Assembly: GCA_903925955.1 (NCBI GenBank)
Contig: CAIYHO010000185.1
Span: 1 to 42,069 of the forward strand
From: an uncultured Chloroflexota bacterium
GTDB taxonomy: Bacteria; Chloroflexota; Limnocylindria; Limnocylindrales; CSP1-4
Length of the DNA stretch: 42,069 nt
Reading direction: 5' to 3'
How positions within the stretch are numbered: the first letter of the stretch is position 1; each line of letters opens with the position of its first letter. The notes under the pieces are model-generated. The model saw only the letters and a list, made by a program, of their open reading frames with translations. It had not been told where the DNA came from and made no database searches. This document shows positions 24,098 to 33,014 of this stretch, piece by piece. The position numbers and the translations under genes were made by a program.

Positions 24098-25047
24098 CCG
24101 ATGTTGCGAGGTTTGACGCCGTTGCGATCGCGGCCGACCTCGCACGGCGGGTTGGCGTCAGAGCGATCCGCGCCGAGCCGATGGCCGCCCACACAACCAT
24201 GCGCGTGGGCGGACCCGCCGACCTGTTTGTCACGGTCCGCAACGTCTTTGAGCTGCGCGGCGTTGCCCGCTACGCGCGGGCGCACGCGGTCCCCATGTTC
24301 CTCCTTGGGCGGGGGAGTGACCTCGTGGTGTCGGACGCCGGGATCCGCGGCCTTGTCGTGCTGGTCCGAGCGGAGAACACACGTGTTGACGGCGAGCGCT
24401 ACAGCGCCGATGCCGGCGTGCCGATGGCGCGGGTTGCCACGGAACTGCAGTTGGCGGGTCTGACGGGTCTTGAGTACGGGCTGGCGATCCCGGGCTCTGT
24501 GGGCGGCGCCGTGTGGGCAAACGCCGGCGCCCATGGCGGGGAGACGGCGGCGGTCCTGGAGAGCGCAACCGTGCTGCTGGCCGATGGCACCGAGGTGGTG
24601 CTGCCGGTTGCGGATCTTGGCTTTGCCTACCGTCACAGTCGCTTCAAGGACAACCCCGACGAGATTGTCCTGGCGGCGGTCTTCCGCCTCCGGGCCGACG
24701 AGCCCTCCTCTATTGCGGCACGCCTCACGGATATCCGCCGCTGGCGCCGCGAGCACCAGCCGCTGGGCCAGCCGTCGGCCGGGAGCGTCTTCCGCAACCC
24801 GCCCGAGGACTCGGCTGGCCGGCTGATCGACTCGCTTGGCCTCAAGGGTCGTCGTGTGGGCGGGGCCGTGGTGTCGCCCAAGCACGCCAACTTCATCGTC
24901 AACGACGGCCATGGCACGGCGTCGGACGTCCGTCGGCTGGCTGACGCGGTGCGGGCCGAGGTGCGTGCGCAGACAGGCGTGGATCTGCAGCCCGAAATCG
25001 AGTTCGCCGGCGACTGGTCGGCGTGGAGCCCCGAGGAGGCCGCCTGA
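24094..25047 (+). CDS. murB: UDP-N-acetylenolpyruvoylglucosamine reductase
   Basis: A 317-residue flavoenzyme that reduces the enolpyruvyl moiety to give UDP-MurNAc. Signatures: HTTMRVGGPADLF, LGRGSDLVVSDAGIRGLVV, IPGSVGGAVWANAGAHGGE, AYRHSRFK, the catalytic SAGSVFRNP and a terminal QPEIEFAGDW with the conserved Glu. The start ATG at 24094 is preferred; an in-frame ATG at 24082 would add four residues. The lack of a ribosome-binding site suggests coupling to the preceding mini-ORF or leaderless initiation. The stop overlaps ddl as TGATG. Confidence 0.94.
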   Translation: MTDVARFDAVAIAADLARRVGVRAIRAEPMAAHTTMRVGGPADLFVTVRNVFELRGVARYARAHAVPMFLLGRGSDLVVSDAGIRGLVVLVRAENTRVDGERYSADAGVPMARVATELQLAGLTGLEYGLAIPGSVGGAVWANAGAHGGETAAVLESATVLLADGTEVVLPVADLGFAYRHSRFKDNPDEIVLAAVFRLRADEPSSIAARLTDIRRWRREHQPLGQPSAGSVFRNPPEDSAGRLIDSLGLKGRRVGGAVVSPKHANFIVNDGHGTASDVRRLADAVRAEVRAQTGVDLQPEIEFAGDWSAWSPEEAA

Positions 25048-26189
25048 TGCCCGTTCCGCCGCTGGGGCACGCACCCGCCGCAACGCCGATCGCCGTGGTC
25101 TTTGGCGGTCCGTCGGCTGAGCATGACGTGTCCATCGTGTCCGGAACCGCGATTGCGGACGCGCTGGCAGGCGCCGGGTACCCCGTGGAAAGCTGGCTGA
25201 TTGACCTGGGCGACGGGTGGTGGCGGCTGCCAGCAGGGCACCACCGTGAGGGCCGACCGCAGGCCGCCTATGACGACCCCGCTGCCCTTGGCGCCTCGGG
25301 GCCGCTTGAGGCCTCCGAGGCCCTTGAGGACCTCGCTGCACGCCCGGTCCGGCCGGTGGTCTTCCTTGCGCTGCACGGCCCGTTTGGCGAGGACGGGACG
25401 GCGCAGGCGCTGTGCGAGGCCGCCCACCTGGTCTACACGGGCTCCGGCGTGGCCGCGAGCGCCATCGGCATGGACAAGGCGGTGTTCAAGCGCCTGGCCC
25501 GCGGGCTGGGCCTGCCGGTTGTGGATTGGCTTGAGGTCCGAGCGAGCCGCTGGGCGCGTGAGCCCGAGGCGGTCCTTGCCGACATGGACGCGTTTGCCGC
25601 GGCAACTGGCGAGGTGCGGCTCATGGTCAAGCCCGCTCGCCTGGGCAGTTCGCTCGGGATGACCCTGGCCCATCGGCCCGAGGAGCGCCGCGCGGCCATC
25701 GTGGAGGCCCTGCGCTACGACGATCTGGTGCTGGTTGAGCGCTATGTGGCGGGCGCCCGCGACCTTGAGGTTGCGGTGATCGGCAACGACCCCGCCACGC
25801 TTGAGGCGTACGGTCCCGGCGAGATCATCTCCGGCCATGAGTTCTACGACTACGCCGCCAAGTACACGCCGGGTCTCTCGCAGACGATGACGTCGGCCAA
25901 CGTGACCGAGGCCGAGGGCCTCCGGCTCCGGGAGCTTGCCATTGCCGCGTACGCCGCCATCGGCTGCGAGGGCTTTGCACGGGTGGACTTCCTGATGACC
26001 CCAGCTGGCGTTGTGCTCTCGGAGATCAACACGATCCCTGGGTTCACCCCAATCAGCCTCTTCCCCACGATGCCGGCATCGGCCGGGTACGACTTTGCAG
26101 CCGTTTGCGCCCGGGTTGTGGATCTGGCGCTCATCCGCGAGGCGGGACGGGTCCGTCATCGCCTGTCGCCCGCGGACCTCCCGCGGTGA
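25047..26189 (+). CDS. ddl: D-alanine--D-alanine ligase
   Basis: A 380-residue ATP-grasp enzyme that makes the D-Ala-D-Ala dipeptide used by MurF. Signatures: VVFGGPSAEHDVSIVSG, VFLALHGPFGEDG, YTGSGVAASAIGMDK, VKPARLGSSLGM, and the metal site FARVDFLM plus LSEINTIPGFTPISLFP. The EISGHEFYDYAAKYT omega-loop has Tyr, as expected for D-Ala-D-Ala rather than a D-Ala-D-Lac ligase. GAGGAGG precedes the ATG. Confidence 0.95.
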   Translation: MPVPPLGHAPAATPIAVVFGGPSAEHDVSIVSGTAIADALAGAGYPVESWLIDLGDGWWRLPAGHHREGRPQAAYDDPAALGASGPLEASEALEDLAARPVRPVVFLALHGPFGEDGTAQALCEAAHLVYTGSGVAASAIGMDKAVFKRLARGLGLPVVDWLEVRASRWAREPEAVLADMDAFAAATGEVRLMVKPARLGSSLGMTLAHRPEERRAAIVEALRYDDLVLVERYVAGARDLEVAVIGNDPATLEAYGPGEIISGHEFYDYAAKYTPGLSQTMTSANVTEAEGLRLRELAIAAYAAIGCEGFARVDFLMTPAGVVLSEINTIPGFTPISLFPTMPASAGYDFAAVCARVVDLALIREAGRVRHRLSPADLPR

Positions 26190-27127
26190 GCTGGCGGGGG
26201 AGTGGCGACCGCGGCAACCGGGTGTCGAGCACCCGGCGCAGTAGCGTGCGTCCGCTCCGGACTCGATCCGGGTCCGTCCCGTCGTCGGGCTGGCGCTCAG
26301 GCAAGGGCGTGCGGCGGGCGTCGGCGGGCATCTCGCGCTCGCGCATTGGCGGGGTGTTTGGCTTGGTGGTTGCTCTCGGCGGGCTCTACGGGATCACCAC
26401 CGCGGACGCGTTTCAGCTCAAGCGCACCGATGTGAGCGGCGCGATCTGGACGACCGAGACCCAGATCCGCGACGCTCTGGCAGTCCCCTCGGGGCAGAAC
26501 GTCTTTGAGCTGTCAACGTCTGCGCTGGCTGACCGTCTGGCGCCAATCACGGCCATCCGCTCGACGTCCATCCGGGTGGAGCTGCCCGACCGGCTCGTGG
26601 TGGCGGTCGTGGAGCGTGAGCCGCTGCTCACGTGGAGCGTTGGCTCGCACCGCTACCTTGTGGACAGCACGGGCCTGCTCTTCGCCGAGCTGAGCGCCGA
26701 CGCGGATCCTGCCGCCGTGGCCGCTCTGACTGCGGTGGACGACGGCCGCAGCACTGACGCTGCATTTGCCGCCGGGTCCCGCATCGACGCGGTCACCCTT
26801 GACGCGGCACTTCGGCTGGGATCGCTCAAGGCTGCCGATCTTGGGAGCAGCGCCGCGCTCCTGGCCATTCGTCTGGACGATGCGGATGGGTTCAGCATCA
26901 CCGCGGCACCCGTTGGCTGGACGGCCGTCTTTGGCTTCTACACGCCGACGCTGCGCACCACCGACCTCATCCCGGGGCAAGTCCGGCTGCTGCGAAGCCT
27001 GCTGTATGGGCGCGAAGCCGGTGTCCTGCGCGTTGTGCTCGCGGATGACCGCAGCGGCACCTATATTCCCCGTCCAACAGCGTCAGGCAAGCCCGCGGCC
27101 ACGCCCAAGCCGAGCGCGAAGCCGTGA
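26186..27127 (+). CDS. ftsQ: Cell division protein FtsQ/DivIB
   Basis: A 313-residue bitopic membrane protein. The GTG start overlaps the ddl stop (GTGA). A long Ser/Arg-rich cytoplasmic segment precedes the membrane helix (IGGVFGLVVALGGLYGI, about residues 52-68). A POTRA domain follows: LKRTDVSGAIWTTETQIRDAL, NVFELSTSALADRL and VELPDRLVVAVVEREPLLTW. The beta domain and a Pro/Lys-rich tail end the protein. It links FtsL and the septal synthase to the divisome. Confidence 0.9.
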   Translation: MSWRGSGDRGNRVSSTRRSSVRPLRTRSGSVPSSGWRSGKGVRRASAGISRSRIGGVFGLVVALGGLYGITTADAFQLKRTDVSGAIWTTETQIRDALAVPSGQNVFELSTSALADRLAPITAIRSTSIRVELPDRLVVAVVEREPLLTWSVGSHRYLVDSTGLLFAELSADADPAAVAALTAVDDGRSTDAAFAAGSRIDAVTLDAALRLGSLKAADLGSSAALLAIRLDDADGFSITAAPVGWTAVFGFYTPTLRTTDLIPGQVRLLRSLLYGREAGVLRVVLADDRSGTYIPRPTASGKPAATPKPSAKP

Positions 27128-27210
27128 CCGAGGGTGTTGGCATCGGGCATCACCGCCCCAGCGAGCGGGGGTCTGGTAGCGTATCGGCGAGGGTTCCATC
27201 GGACGGAGGG

Positions 27211-27543
27211 ATGTCGGTCGTGCTCCTGCCCATCGTGGGTCTGCTGATCGGCATTGCCGCCGGCTGGTTTCTCAACGTCAATGTCAGCTTCGAGCTGTCG
27301 CGCTATTCCGCAGTCGCGATTCTCGCGGCGCTTGACTCCGTTCTGGGCGCGGTCCGCGCCGAGCTGGACGGGACGTATGACAACCGGATCTTCATCAGCG
27401 GGTTCATCACCAACGCCATTGTGGCGGTGATCCTGACGTTCATCGGCGACCGGCTGAGCCTCGACCTCTACCTGGTTGCGCTGATCAACTTCGGCTTCCG
27501 GATCTTCAACAACGTGGCGGTCATCCGCCGCCATTTCATCTAG
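27211..27543 (+). CDS. sbp: Small basic protein (DUF1290)
   Basis: A 110-residue protein with three membrane segments: VVLLPIVGLLIGIAAGWFL, the region AVAILAALDSVLGAVRAELDGTYDN, and FITNAIVAVILTFIGDRL, ending NFGFRIFNNVAVIRRHF. This is the DUF1290/Sbp family found between ftsQ and ftsA in Gram-positive-type and Chloroflexota clusters; function unknown. ATG at 27211 gives the family-like N-terminus. An in-frame GTG at 27124 overlaps the ftsQ stop (GTGA) and would add 29 non-conserved residues; a GTG at 27220 has better spacing from GGAGG. Confidence 0.85.
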   Translation: MSVVLLPIVGLLIGIAAGWFLNVNVSFELSRYSAVAILAALDSVLGAVRAELDGTYDNRIFISGFITNAIVAVILTFIGDRLSLDLYLVALINFGFRIFNNVAVIRRHFI

Positions 27544-27583
27544 CCAGCATCACGGCATTCAAGAGCGCGGGACGAGAGGGCAC

Positions 27584-28813
27584 GTGGAACGCGAAGCGGT
27601 CCTAGTTGGCATCGACGTGGGCACGTCGAAGGTTTGCGCGCTCATCGGCGAGGTTGGCCGCGACGGGCGCGTGACCGTCATGGGGCACGGGACAGTGCCG
27701 GCGACGGGTCTCAAGAAGGGCGCCATCGTCAATATCGACCAGACGAAGCGCTCCATCGCCGAAGCCGTTGAGCGGGCCGAGCGCCTGTCGGGCTGGAAGA
27801 TCGACCGCGCGTTTGTGGGCGTGGGCGGTCCGCACGTGGAGAGCCTCAACTCACGGGGCCAGGTGGCGGTCACCGCCCATCACAGAGAAGTGACCCAGGA
27901 GGACATCAACCGGGCCATCGAGGTTGCCCGGGCCGTGTCCATCCCCAACAACCGCGAGGAGCTCCACGTGGAGCGGCGCGGCTTCACCGTTGACGGCCAG
28001 GAGGGCGTCAAGGACCCGCTGGGCATGAGCGCGCTGCGCCTCGAGGTGGAGACGCACATCGTCACCGCGTCCGCGCCGTCGCTGCAGAACCTCACCAAGT
28101 GCGTCCAGCAGGCGGGCGTCGAGATCGACCAGCTGGTTGCCGACGGGCTTGCATCGGCCGAGGCCGTCCTGGACGGACAGGAGAAGGAGCTGGGTGTCGC
28201 GGTGGCCGATATCGGCGCCGGGACCATTGACCTCGCGCTGTTTATCGAGGGATCACCGTTTCACACCGCGGTGCTGCCCATCGGCGGCAACAACGTGACA
28301 AACGACGTGGCGATTGGCGTCAGGACGCACCTGCTGGTGGCGGAGGAGATCAAGATCCGCTACGGGACGTGCGATCTGCGCAACCTCGTGGACGAGCCGA
28401 TCAGCGTGGCGGTCCCGGGTGATGACCAGGGCCGCACGGTGTCACGTCTGGAGCTGTGCCAGATCATCGAGGCGCGGATGCGCGAGATGTTTGAGATGCT
28501 CCGCAGCGAGATGGCCGAGGCCGGGCGCGTTGTGCTGCCTGCCGGCATCGTGCTGACAGGTGGCGCAGCCCAGATGTCGGGCGCGGCCGAGCTTGCCCGT
28601 GAAGTGCTCCAGATGCCAGTCCGCATCGGGTCGCCCGAGCGTATGGGCGGGCTTGTGGACACCATCTCCGACCCCTCCTATGCCACCGCCGTTGGCCTGC
28701 TCCACTGGGGCGCAGCGCAGGTGGCCGCCGCCGAGACCACACGGTACGAGTCCGCGCCCGGCCGTGGCGTGATTGGTCGGCTGCTTTCCGCCATCCGCAA
28801 TCTGTTCCCGTGA
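27584..28813 (+). CDS. ftsA: Cell division protein FtsA
   Basis: A 409-residue actin-like protein that tethers FtsZ to the membrane. Phosphate-1 is IDVGTSKVCALIGE, phosphate-2 is ADIGAGTIDLALF and the adenosine motif is LTGGAAQMSG. The 1C subdomain lies in between. The C-terminus GVIGRLLSAIRNLF is an amphipathic membrane-targeting helix. GTG start after a GAGAGGG. Confidence 0.95.
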   Translation: MEREAVLVGIDVGTSKVCALIGEVGRDGRVTVMGHGTVPATGLKKGAIVNIDQTKRSIAEAVERAERLSGWKIDRAFVGVGGPHVESLNSRGQVAVTAHHREVTQEDINRAIEVARAVSIPNNREELHVERRGFTVDGQEGVKDPLGMSALRLEVETHIVTASAPSLQNLTKCVQQAGVEIDQLVADGLASAEAVLDGQEKELGVAVADIGAGTIDLALFIEGSPFHTAVLPIGGNNVTNDVAIGVRTHLLVAEEIKIRYGTCDLRNLVDEPISVAVPGDDQGRTVSRLELCQIIEARMREMFEMLRSEMAEAGRVVLPAGIVLTGGAAQMSGAAELAREVLQMPVRIGSPERMGGLVDTISDPSYATAVGLLHWGAAQVAAAETTRYESAPGRGVIGRLLSAIRNLFP

Positions 28814-28877
28814 AATAGGGACTCCTGCATGGGCTCCGAGGCCGCATCCGGTCCAGCCGGTTTCGGGTCCGCCCGCG

Positions 28878-28883
28878 TATACT
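28878..28883 (+). promoter_or_regulatory. -10 element of an ftsZ promoter
   Basis: TATACT, 112 bases before the ftsZ start, in the 182-base ftsA-ftsZ gap. No matching -35 at 17 bases. It would give ftsZ its own transcript with a leader of about 105 bases. Confidence 0.5.
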
Positions 28884-28938
28884 TCCTCAACGCCAAGGAC
28901 CCGGGATCTGAGGCGGCATCCAGCACCCGGCAGCGCCC

Positions 28939-28959
28939 GGTCGGGAGTCCGGCCCGACC
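28939..28959 (+). promoter_or_regulatory. Hairpin in the ftsZ leader
   Basis: GGTCGGG, a seven-base loop and CCCGACC form a perfect 7-bp stem 36 bases before the ftsZ ATG. No T-tract follows, so it is more likely a leader structure than a terminator. Confidence 0.45.
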
Positions 28960-28995
28960 TCGCGTGACGCCGTCGTAACGCCCAGGAGACGCCCG

Positions 28996-30273
28996 ATGCC
29001 GTTGCGGTCCGATTCCGAGAACTTCGCCCTCATTCGCGTCATCGGTGTCGGTGGCGGCGGCAGCAACGCTGTCAACCGGATGATCCGGGCCGAGATGATG
29101 GGCGTCGAGTTCATCGCCTGCAACACGGACGCACAGGCGCTACTCCAGTCTGACGCGCCCAACAAGATCCGCATCGGCGACAAGATCACTCGTGGTCTCG
29201 GTGCAGGTGGAGACGCCACAATTGGCGCCCGCGCTGCCGAGGAGGACCGCGACCGGATCGCAGACGCCCTGGCTGACTCGGACATGGTGTTCATCACCGC
29301 GGGTCTCGGCGGCGGCACCGGCTCGGGCGCTGCACCTGTGGTTGCGGAAATCGCCAAGGAAGCCGGTGCGCTCACCATTGGCGTGGTCACCAAGCCGTTC
29401 GCGTTTGAGGGCGCCCGCCGCAAGCTGATTGCGGAGAAGGCCGCCGAGGAGCTCAAGAGCAAGGTCGATACGCTGATCACCATCCCCAACGATCGGCTCT
29501 CCAGCGTCGTGGACAGGAAGACTTCGCTCGTTGAGGCCTTCCGGGTTGTGGATGACGTGCTGCGCCAGGGCGTTGCGGGCATCAGCGACATCATCACCGT
29601 GCCCGGGCTCATCAACTTGGACTTTGCGGACGTCCGGACCGTCATGAAGGACGCGGGGTCAGCGCTCATGGGCATCGGCCGGGCCAGCGGCGAGAACCGC
29701 GCCCTCGATGCGGCGCGCCAGGCCGTCGCCAGCCCGCTGCTCGAGGTGAACATCACCGGGGCGCAGGGCATCCTCTTCAACATCACGGGCTCCTCAAACC
29801 TCACGCTGTTTGAGGTCACCGAGGCTGCGGAGGAGATCCGCGCCGCGGCAGATCCCGAGGCCAATATCATCTTTGGCACCAGCTTCAACGACCGTCTGGG
29901 CGACGAGGTCATGGTGACCGTCATCGCCACCGGGTTTGACGGCCGCCGCCGATCCGACACGCGGGCGATCCCTGAGCGTGAGCGCGCCGGCACTGGCCGC
30001 CAGAGCTACGGCGCCGTCCCCCCGGTTGCCGCCGCCACGGTGTTTGGCGCGAGCACACCCGCCGCCCCGTCGCGCGGCGTCCTTGACGCGCTCAGCGATC
30101 GGTACGAGGCCATTGAGCCCACGTCCACGCAGTACGACGAGCCAGCCGCGATTCCGGTGCCCGTTCGGCCGATTGAGCGCCCGGCGGAGACGCCCCGGCG
30201 TTCTCCGTGGAACCAGGATGATCTTGAGATCCCGGCGTTCCTGCGCCAGCCGCAGCCGCCGCGCGACCGGTAG
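28996..30273 (+). CDS. ftsZ: Cell division GTPase FtsZ
   Basis: A 425-residue tubulin homologue that forms the Z-ring. Visible: [15 protein letters not shown] at the N-terminus, the tubulin signature [12 protein letters not shown], and the T7 loop [12 protein letters not shown] variable linker from about residue 320 leads to the conserved C-terminal peptide [10 protein letters not shown] that binds FtsA. AGGAGA lies 8 bases before the ATG. It stands apart from ftsA by a promoter-containing gap. Confidence 0.98.
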   Translation: MPLRSDSENFALIRVIGVGGGGSNAVNRMIRAEMMGVEFIACNTDAQALLQSDAPNKIRIGDKITRGLGAGGDATIGARAAEEDRDRIADALADSDMVFITAGLGGGTGSGAAPVVAEIAKEAGALTIGVVTKPFAFEGARRKLIAEKAAEELKSKVDTLITIPNDRLSSVVDRKTSLVEAFRVVDDVLRQGVAGISDIITVPGLINLDFADVRTVMKDAGSALMGIGRASGENRALDAARQAVASPLLEVNITGAQGILFNITGSSNLTLFEVTEAAEEIRAAADPEANIIFGTSFNDRLGDEVMVTVIATGFDGRRRSDTRAIPERERAGTGRQSYGAVPPVAAATVFGASTPAAPSRGVLDALSDRYEAIEPTSTQYDEPAAIPVPVRPIERPAETPRRSPWNQDDLEIPAFLRQPQPPRDR

Positions 30274-30300
30274 GCGCACGACTGTTCGCCGCAGCCGGTC

Positions 30301-31059
30301 GTGACCGGCACGGACGCCCAAGAACCTGTGCCAGACGCTGACGTCGCCGCTGCTGCGCGCGTTCGTGCGGATGTGCTTGGGCGCATTGCGGCCGCCTGTG
30401 CGCGGTCTGGCAAGGATGTGGCGTCGGTGACGCTGGTTGCCGTCTCGAAGACCGCTCCTGCCTCGCGGGTTCGCGCCGCTGTTGCTGCGGGGCTCACGGT
30501 CTTGGGCGAGAACCGGGTGCAGGAGGCCGCGGGCAAGGTGCCCGAGGTGCCGGGCGCCATATGGCACCTGGTAGGGCCGCTGCAGTCCAACAAGGCGCGC
30601 CGCGCGGTGGAGCTGTTTGACGTCATCGAGTCCGTGGACTCGGTGGAGCTTGCGGTGCGGCTGGACCGTCTGGCGGGCGAGGTGCGCCCTGGGCGACCAC
30701 TGCCGGTGCTGATCCAGGTCAACGTTGACGCCGATGCGGCGAAGGCAGGGTTTGCACCCGCCGACGCCTGGGCGGCCGTCGAGGCGGTGCTGGCGCTGCC
30801 AAACCTGCGCCTTGATGGGCTGATGACCATCGGGCGCCTTGCGACGTCGCCCGAGGACGCACGGGCCACGTTTCGCGAGCTGCGCGAGCTTGGGCTGGCG
30901 CTGCGGGCGCGGTACCCGGGGCTGGGACCCGAGCTCTCGATGGGCATGACCGATGACTACGAGGTGGCCGTGGAGGAGGGCGCAACCATCGTGCGGGTTG
31001 GACGCGCGATCTTTGGCGAGCGTCCCCGGATTGCGGATCCCGATGCGGAACAGCGGTAG
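30301..31059 (+). CDS. yggS: YggS-family pyridoxal-phosphate homeostasis protein
   Basis: A 252-residue alanine-racemase-fold protein. PLP would bind Lys50 in VTLVAVSKTAP. Other family motifs are GENRVQEAAGK, WHLVGPLQSNKARRAVELF, LDGLMTIG and LSMGMTDDYEVAVEEGATIVRVGRAIFG. Family members bind PLP without known catalysis and affect amino-acid/PLP balance. It is common downstream of ftsZ. GTG start 27 bases after ftsZ. Confidence 0.94.
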   Translation: MTGTDAQEPVPDADVAAAARVRADVLGRIAAACARSGKDVASVTLVAVSKTAPASRVRAAVAAGLTVLGENRVQEAAGKVPEVPGAIWHLVGPLQSNKARRAVELFDVIESVDSVELAVRLDRLAGEVRPGRPLPVLIQVNVDADAAKAGFAPADAWAAVEAVLALPNLRLDGLMTIGRLATSPEDARATFRELRELGLALRARYPGLGPELSMGMTDDYEVAVEEGATIVRVGRAIFGERPRIADPDAEQR

Positions 31060-31068
31060 GCCGCCGTC

Positions 31069-31314
31069 ATGGCCATGATGCTTCGGGTCCTTGTCGGGGC
31101 CGTTGTGGCATTGGCGTGGCTGCTTGTCCTGGGGCGGATCTGGATCAGCTGGGTGGACCCAACCCGTCGGTCCCGGGTGGCCCGTTTCCTCTTCTCCGGC
31201 ACGGAGCCGGTCATCGCGCGAGTGCGCAGGGCGCTGCCGCCGACGGGCATGTTTGACTTCTCAAGTCTGCTTGTGCTGGTGGTGCTGGGCATCATCTGGC
31301 GCGCGCTCCTCTAA
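31069..31314 (+). CDS. yggT: YggT-family membrane protein
   Basis: An 81-residue protein with two membrane helices (VLVGAVVALAWLLVLGRIW and SSLLVLVVLGIIWRALL) separated by a basic loop. It contains WISWVDP and EPVIARVRRALPPTGMFDFS, typical of the YggT half-repeat. It is usually found beside sepF/yggS in division clusters, with a suggested role in membrane organisation or osmotic stress. Confidence 0.88.
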   Translation: MAMMLRVLVGAVVALAWLLVLGRIWISWVDPTRRSRVARFLFSGTEPVIARVRRALPPTGMFDFSSLLVLVVLGIIWRALL

Positions 31315-31339
31315 CTGCGCAGCTGGCGAGGGCGTTGCG

Positions 31340-31627
31340 GTGGGCGAGCGTGGTCTGCGGTTCAGCGTCCGGCTGACGCCCCGTGGCGGCCAGGACCGCG
31401 TGGACGGCGTGGCCGACGGCGTGCTGCGGGCGCGCGTGGCGGCACCCCCGGTTGACGGTGCGGCCAACGAGGCGCTTGTGCGGCTGCTGGCGTCCGAGCT
31501 TGGTGTGGCGCGCAGCGCGGTTCGCCTAGCCGGTGGCGCCACCGCACGGACCAAGACCATCGAGGTGGATGCAGATGCCGAGGGTGCAGTCGCGGCGCGC
31601 TGGCCGGGTCTCGCCCGGTCACGCTAG
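31340..31627 (+). CDS. DUF167 (YggU) family protein
   Basis: A 95-residue protein, the usual length for the family. The RFSVRLTPRGGQDRVDGV beginning, the central VAAPPVDGAANEALVRLLASELGV and the GATARTKTIEV ending are characteristic. Function unknown. The start is assigned to GTG at 31340 because family homology begins right after it; the longer frame would read back through yggT. The stop overlaps the -10 box of the tRNA gene. Confidence 0.85.
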   Translation: MGERGLRFSVRLTPRGGQDRVDGVADGVLRARVAAPPVDGAANEALVRLLASELGVARSAVRLAGGATARTKTIEVDADAEGAVAARWPGLARSR

Positions 31628-31630
31628 AAT
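31625..31630 (+). promoter_or_regulatory. -10 element of tRNA-Val
   Basis: TAGAAT overlaps the DUF167 stop codon and lies 20 bases before the tRNA 5' end. The short leader (31637-31650) contains a GGTCCC/GGGGA partial stem. Confidence 0.5.
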
Positions 31631-31650
31631 GCTGGTCCCTTCGGGGAAAC

Positions 31651-31727
<77 letters not shown>

Positions 31728-31742
31728 CCTTGCACAAACACG

Positions 31743-31776
31743 AGGCGGAGGCCCATGGGCCCCCGCCTTTTCGTTT
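31743..31776 (+). terminator. Intrinsic terminator after tRNA-Val
   Basis: GGCGG-A-GGCCC pairs with GGGCC-C-CCGCC around an AT apex, followed by TTTTCGTTT. It is a strong GC hairpin with a U-tract and probably ends the dcw/tRNA transcription. Confidence 0.85.
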
Positions 31777-31795
31777 GCCTGGCACGGACAGGGCA

Positions 31796-31824
31796 TTGAG
31801 TTGGCGGCCGGGGCGCCGTATGAT
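31796..31824 (+). promoter_or_regulatory. Promoter of the exported protein gene
   Basis: TTGAGT at 31796, a 17-base spacer and TATGAT at 31819. Transcription would start about 75 bases before the ATG at 31908. Confidence 0.75.
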
Positions 31825-31907
31825 CGCGCCGCGTTCCCTTTGTCGTGGCCGATTGGACTGGGGCTCGCGCTGCTTGACCCCGGCACCCCACCTGAAGGTG
31901 ATGCCCG

Positions 31908-32864
31908 ATGTCAGCGGAAGCACAGCGCCCCCAATCTCTATCCCGCCGCGCCGCGGCGCTCGTCGGTCTAGTTGTCATCGTGCTCGCTGCGGCGGGGGCC
32001 GGCTACTGGGCGGGAGCGCGGGCGCCCAGTGCGTCTGCTGCCCCGGTCCTGGCGGATCCCGCGGTCACCGGCCAAGGTCTGGCAGACACGTTCTTCAAGC
32101 TGCTGCAGGCGAAGGACAAGCCCGGCCTCGAGCAGTTCCTCTCTCCCTCGTTCCAGCTCCTGCGCGCCGACGGGAGCGCAAACGGCAAGACCGACTATCT
32201 CGCCGGCAACCTGCCCACGATCCAGAGCTACGCGTTGTCAGGCGTCACCGCCACGCAGGAGGGGAGCCTGCTCGTGGCCAGGTACACGGCCACCGTCACA
32301 GGGGTCACCAACGGGAAGCCGTACTCGCCTGGCCCTGCGCCGCGTCTCTCCACGTTTGTGTGGTCCTCGGGCGCCTGGCGGCTTGCCGGTCATGCCAATT
32401 TCGACGCCCTCGCGGGTACCGCGCCCACGCCCACGGGCACCAGCTACAAGCTCACCTTCATCGGGACAAGCGCAGCTGCCGACAACCGTTTCCATCAGGT
32501 TGGTCCCGACGCCGCCATCCAGTACGGAACCGCGCGGATCACGGGTTCGGCCACATTGGGATCCACGCCGGTTGGGGTTGAGCTGCTGGTGGCGCTTGAC
32601 CTGGCACAGGGGAGCGGGCCATTTGATGGCTTCCTCACGCTCACGTCTCCCAACGGCGACGTGCTGGGCTTCACCTACGCGGGCTCAACCACGTGGGACG
32701 GCACCACGTCCCGGATCCTGGGGACAGTGCGGACGATTGGCGGGACGGGAGCGCTTGCGGGCGTCATCGGCGGCGGGTCGATGACCAGCACCCGGACCGG
32801 CCCCGTCGGCTCCCCGGTGGAGTGCGTGCTGACGCTGGCGCTGACAGGTCTCGCCGGCGGGTAA
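31908..32864 (+). CDS. Membrane-anchored exported protein: SnoaL/NTF2-like domain plus beta-barrel-like domain
   Basis: A 318-residue protein. Residues about 14-37 form an uncleaved signal anchor or signal peptide (RRAAALVGLVVIVLAAAGAGYW). Residues about 55-170 look like an NTF2/SnoaL-type domain (LADTFFKLLQAKDKPGLEQFLSP, then TFVWSSGAWRLAGHANF). Residues about 180-318 are beta-rich with SGPFDGFLTLTSPNGDVLGF, GSTTWDGT and GGTGALAGVIGGGSM, which recalls allene-oxide-cyclase/dirigent-type barrels. Both domain labels come from pattern resemblance only. It has its own promoter and ends at a bidirectional terminator, so it is probably monocistronic. Function unknown. Confidence 0.7.
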   Translation: MSAEAQRPQSLSRRAAALVGLVVIVLAAAGAGYWAGARAPSASAAPVLADPAVTGQGLADTFFKLLQAKDKPGLEQFLSPSFQLLRADGSANGKTDYLAGNLPTIQSYALSGVTATQEGSLLVARYTATVTGVTNGKPYSPGPAPRLSTFVWSSGAWRLAGHANFDALAGTAPTPTGTSYKLTFIGTSAAADNRFHQVGPDAAIQYGTARITGSATLGSTPVGVELLVALDLAQGSGPFDGFLTLTSPNGDVLGFTYAGSTTWDGTTSRILGTVRTIGGTGALAGVIGGGSMTSTRTGPVGSPVECVLTLALTGLAGG

Positions 32865-32976
32865 TGCGTCGCGCAAATTGCCGCCGCGTCCCGTAACACA
32901 CCGCGAGGCTTGTTCGTCACAGGACCGAGCACCCTCGCCAAGCGGCCTCCTCCCCGCGCGCTCGAGGGTTCCGCAG

Positions 32977-33014
32977 ACGACAAAGCCCCCCGCACCAGCA
33001 GGGGGCTTTGTCGT
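32977..33014. terminator. Bidirectional terminator between the exported protein gene and acnA
   Basis: ACGACAAAGCCCCC pairs perfectly with GGGGGCTTTGTCGT over 14 bp, around a ten-base loop. AAAG/CTTT at mid-stem gives partial U-tracts in both directions. It lies between two convergent genes, 113 bases after one and 65 bases after the other. Confidence 0.8.
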
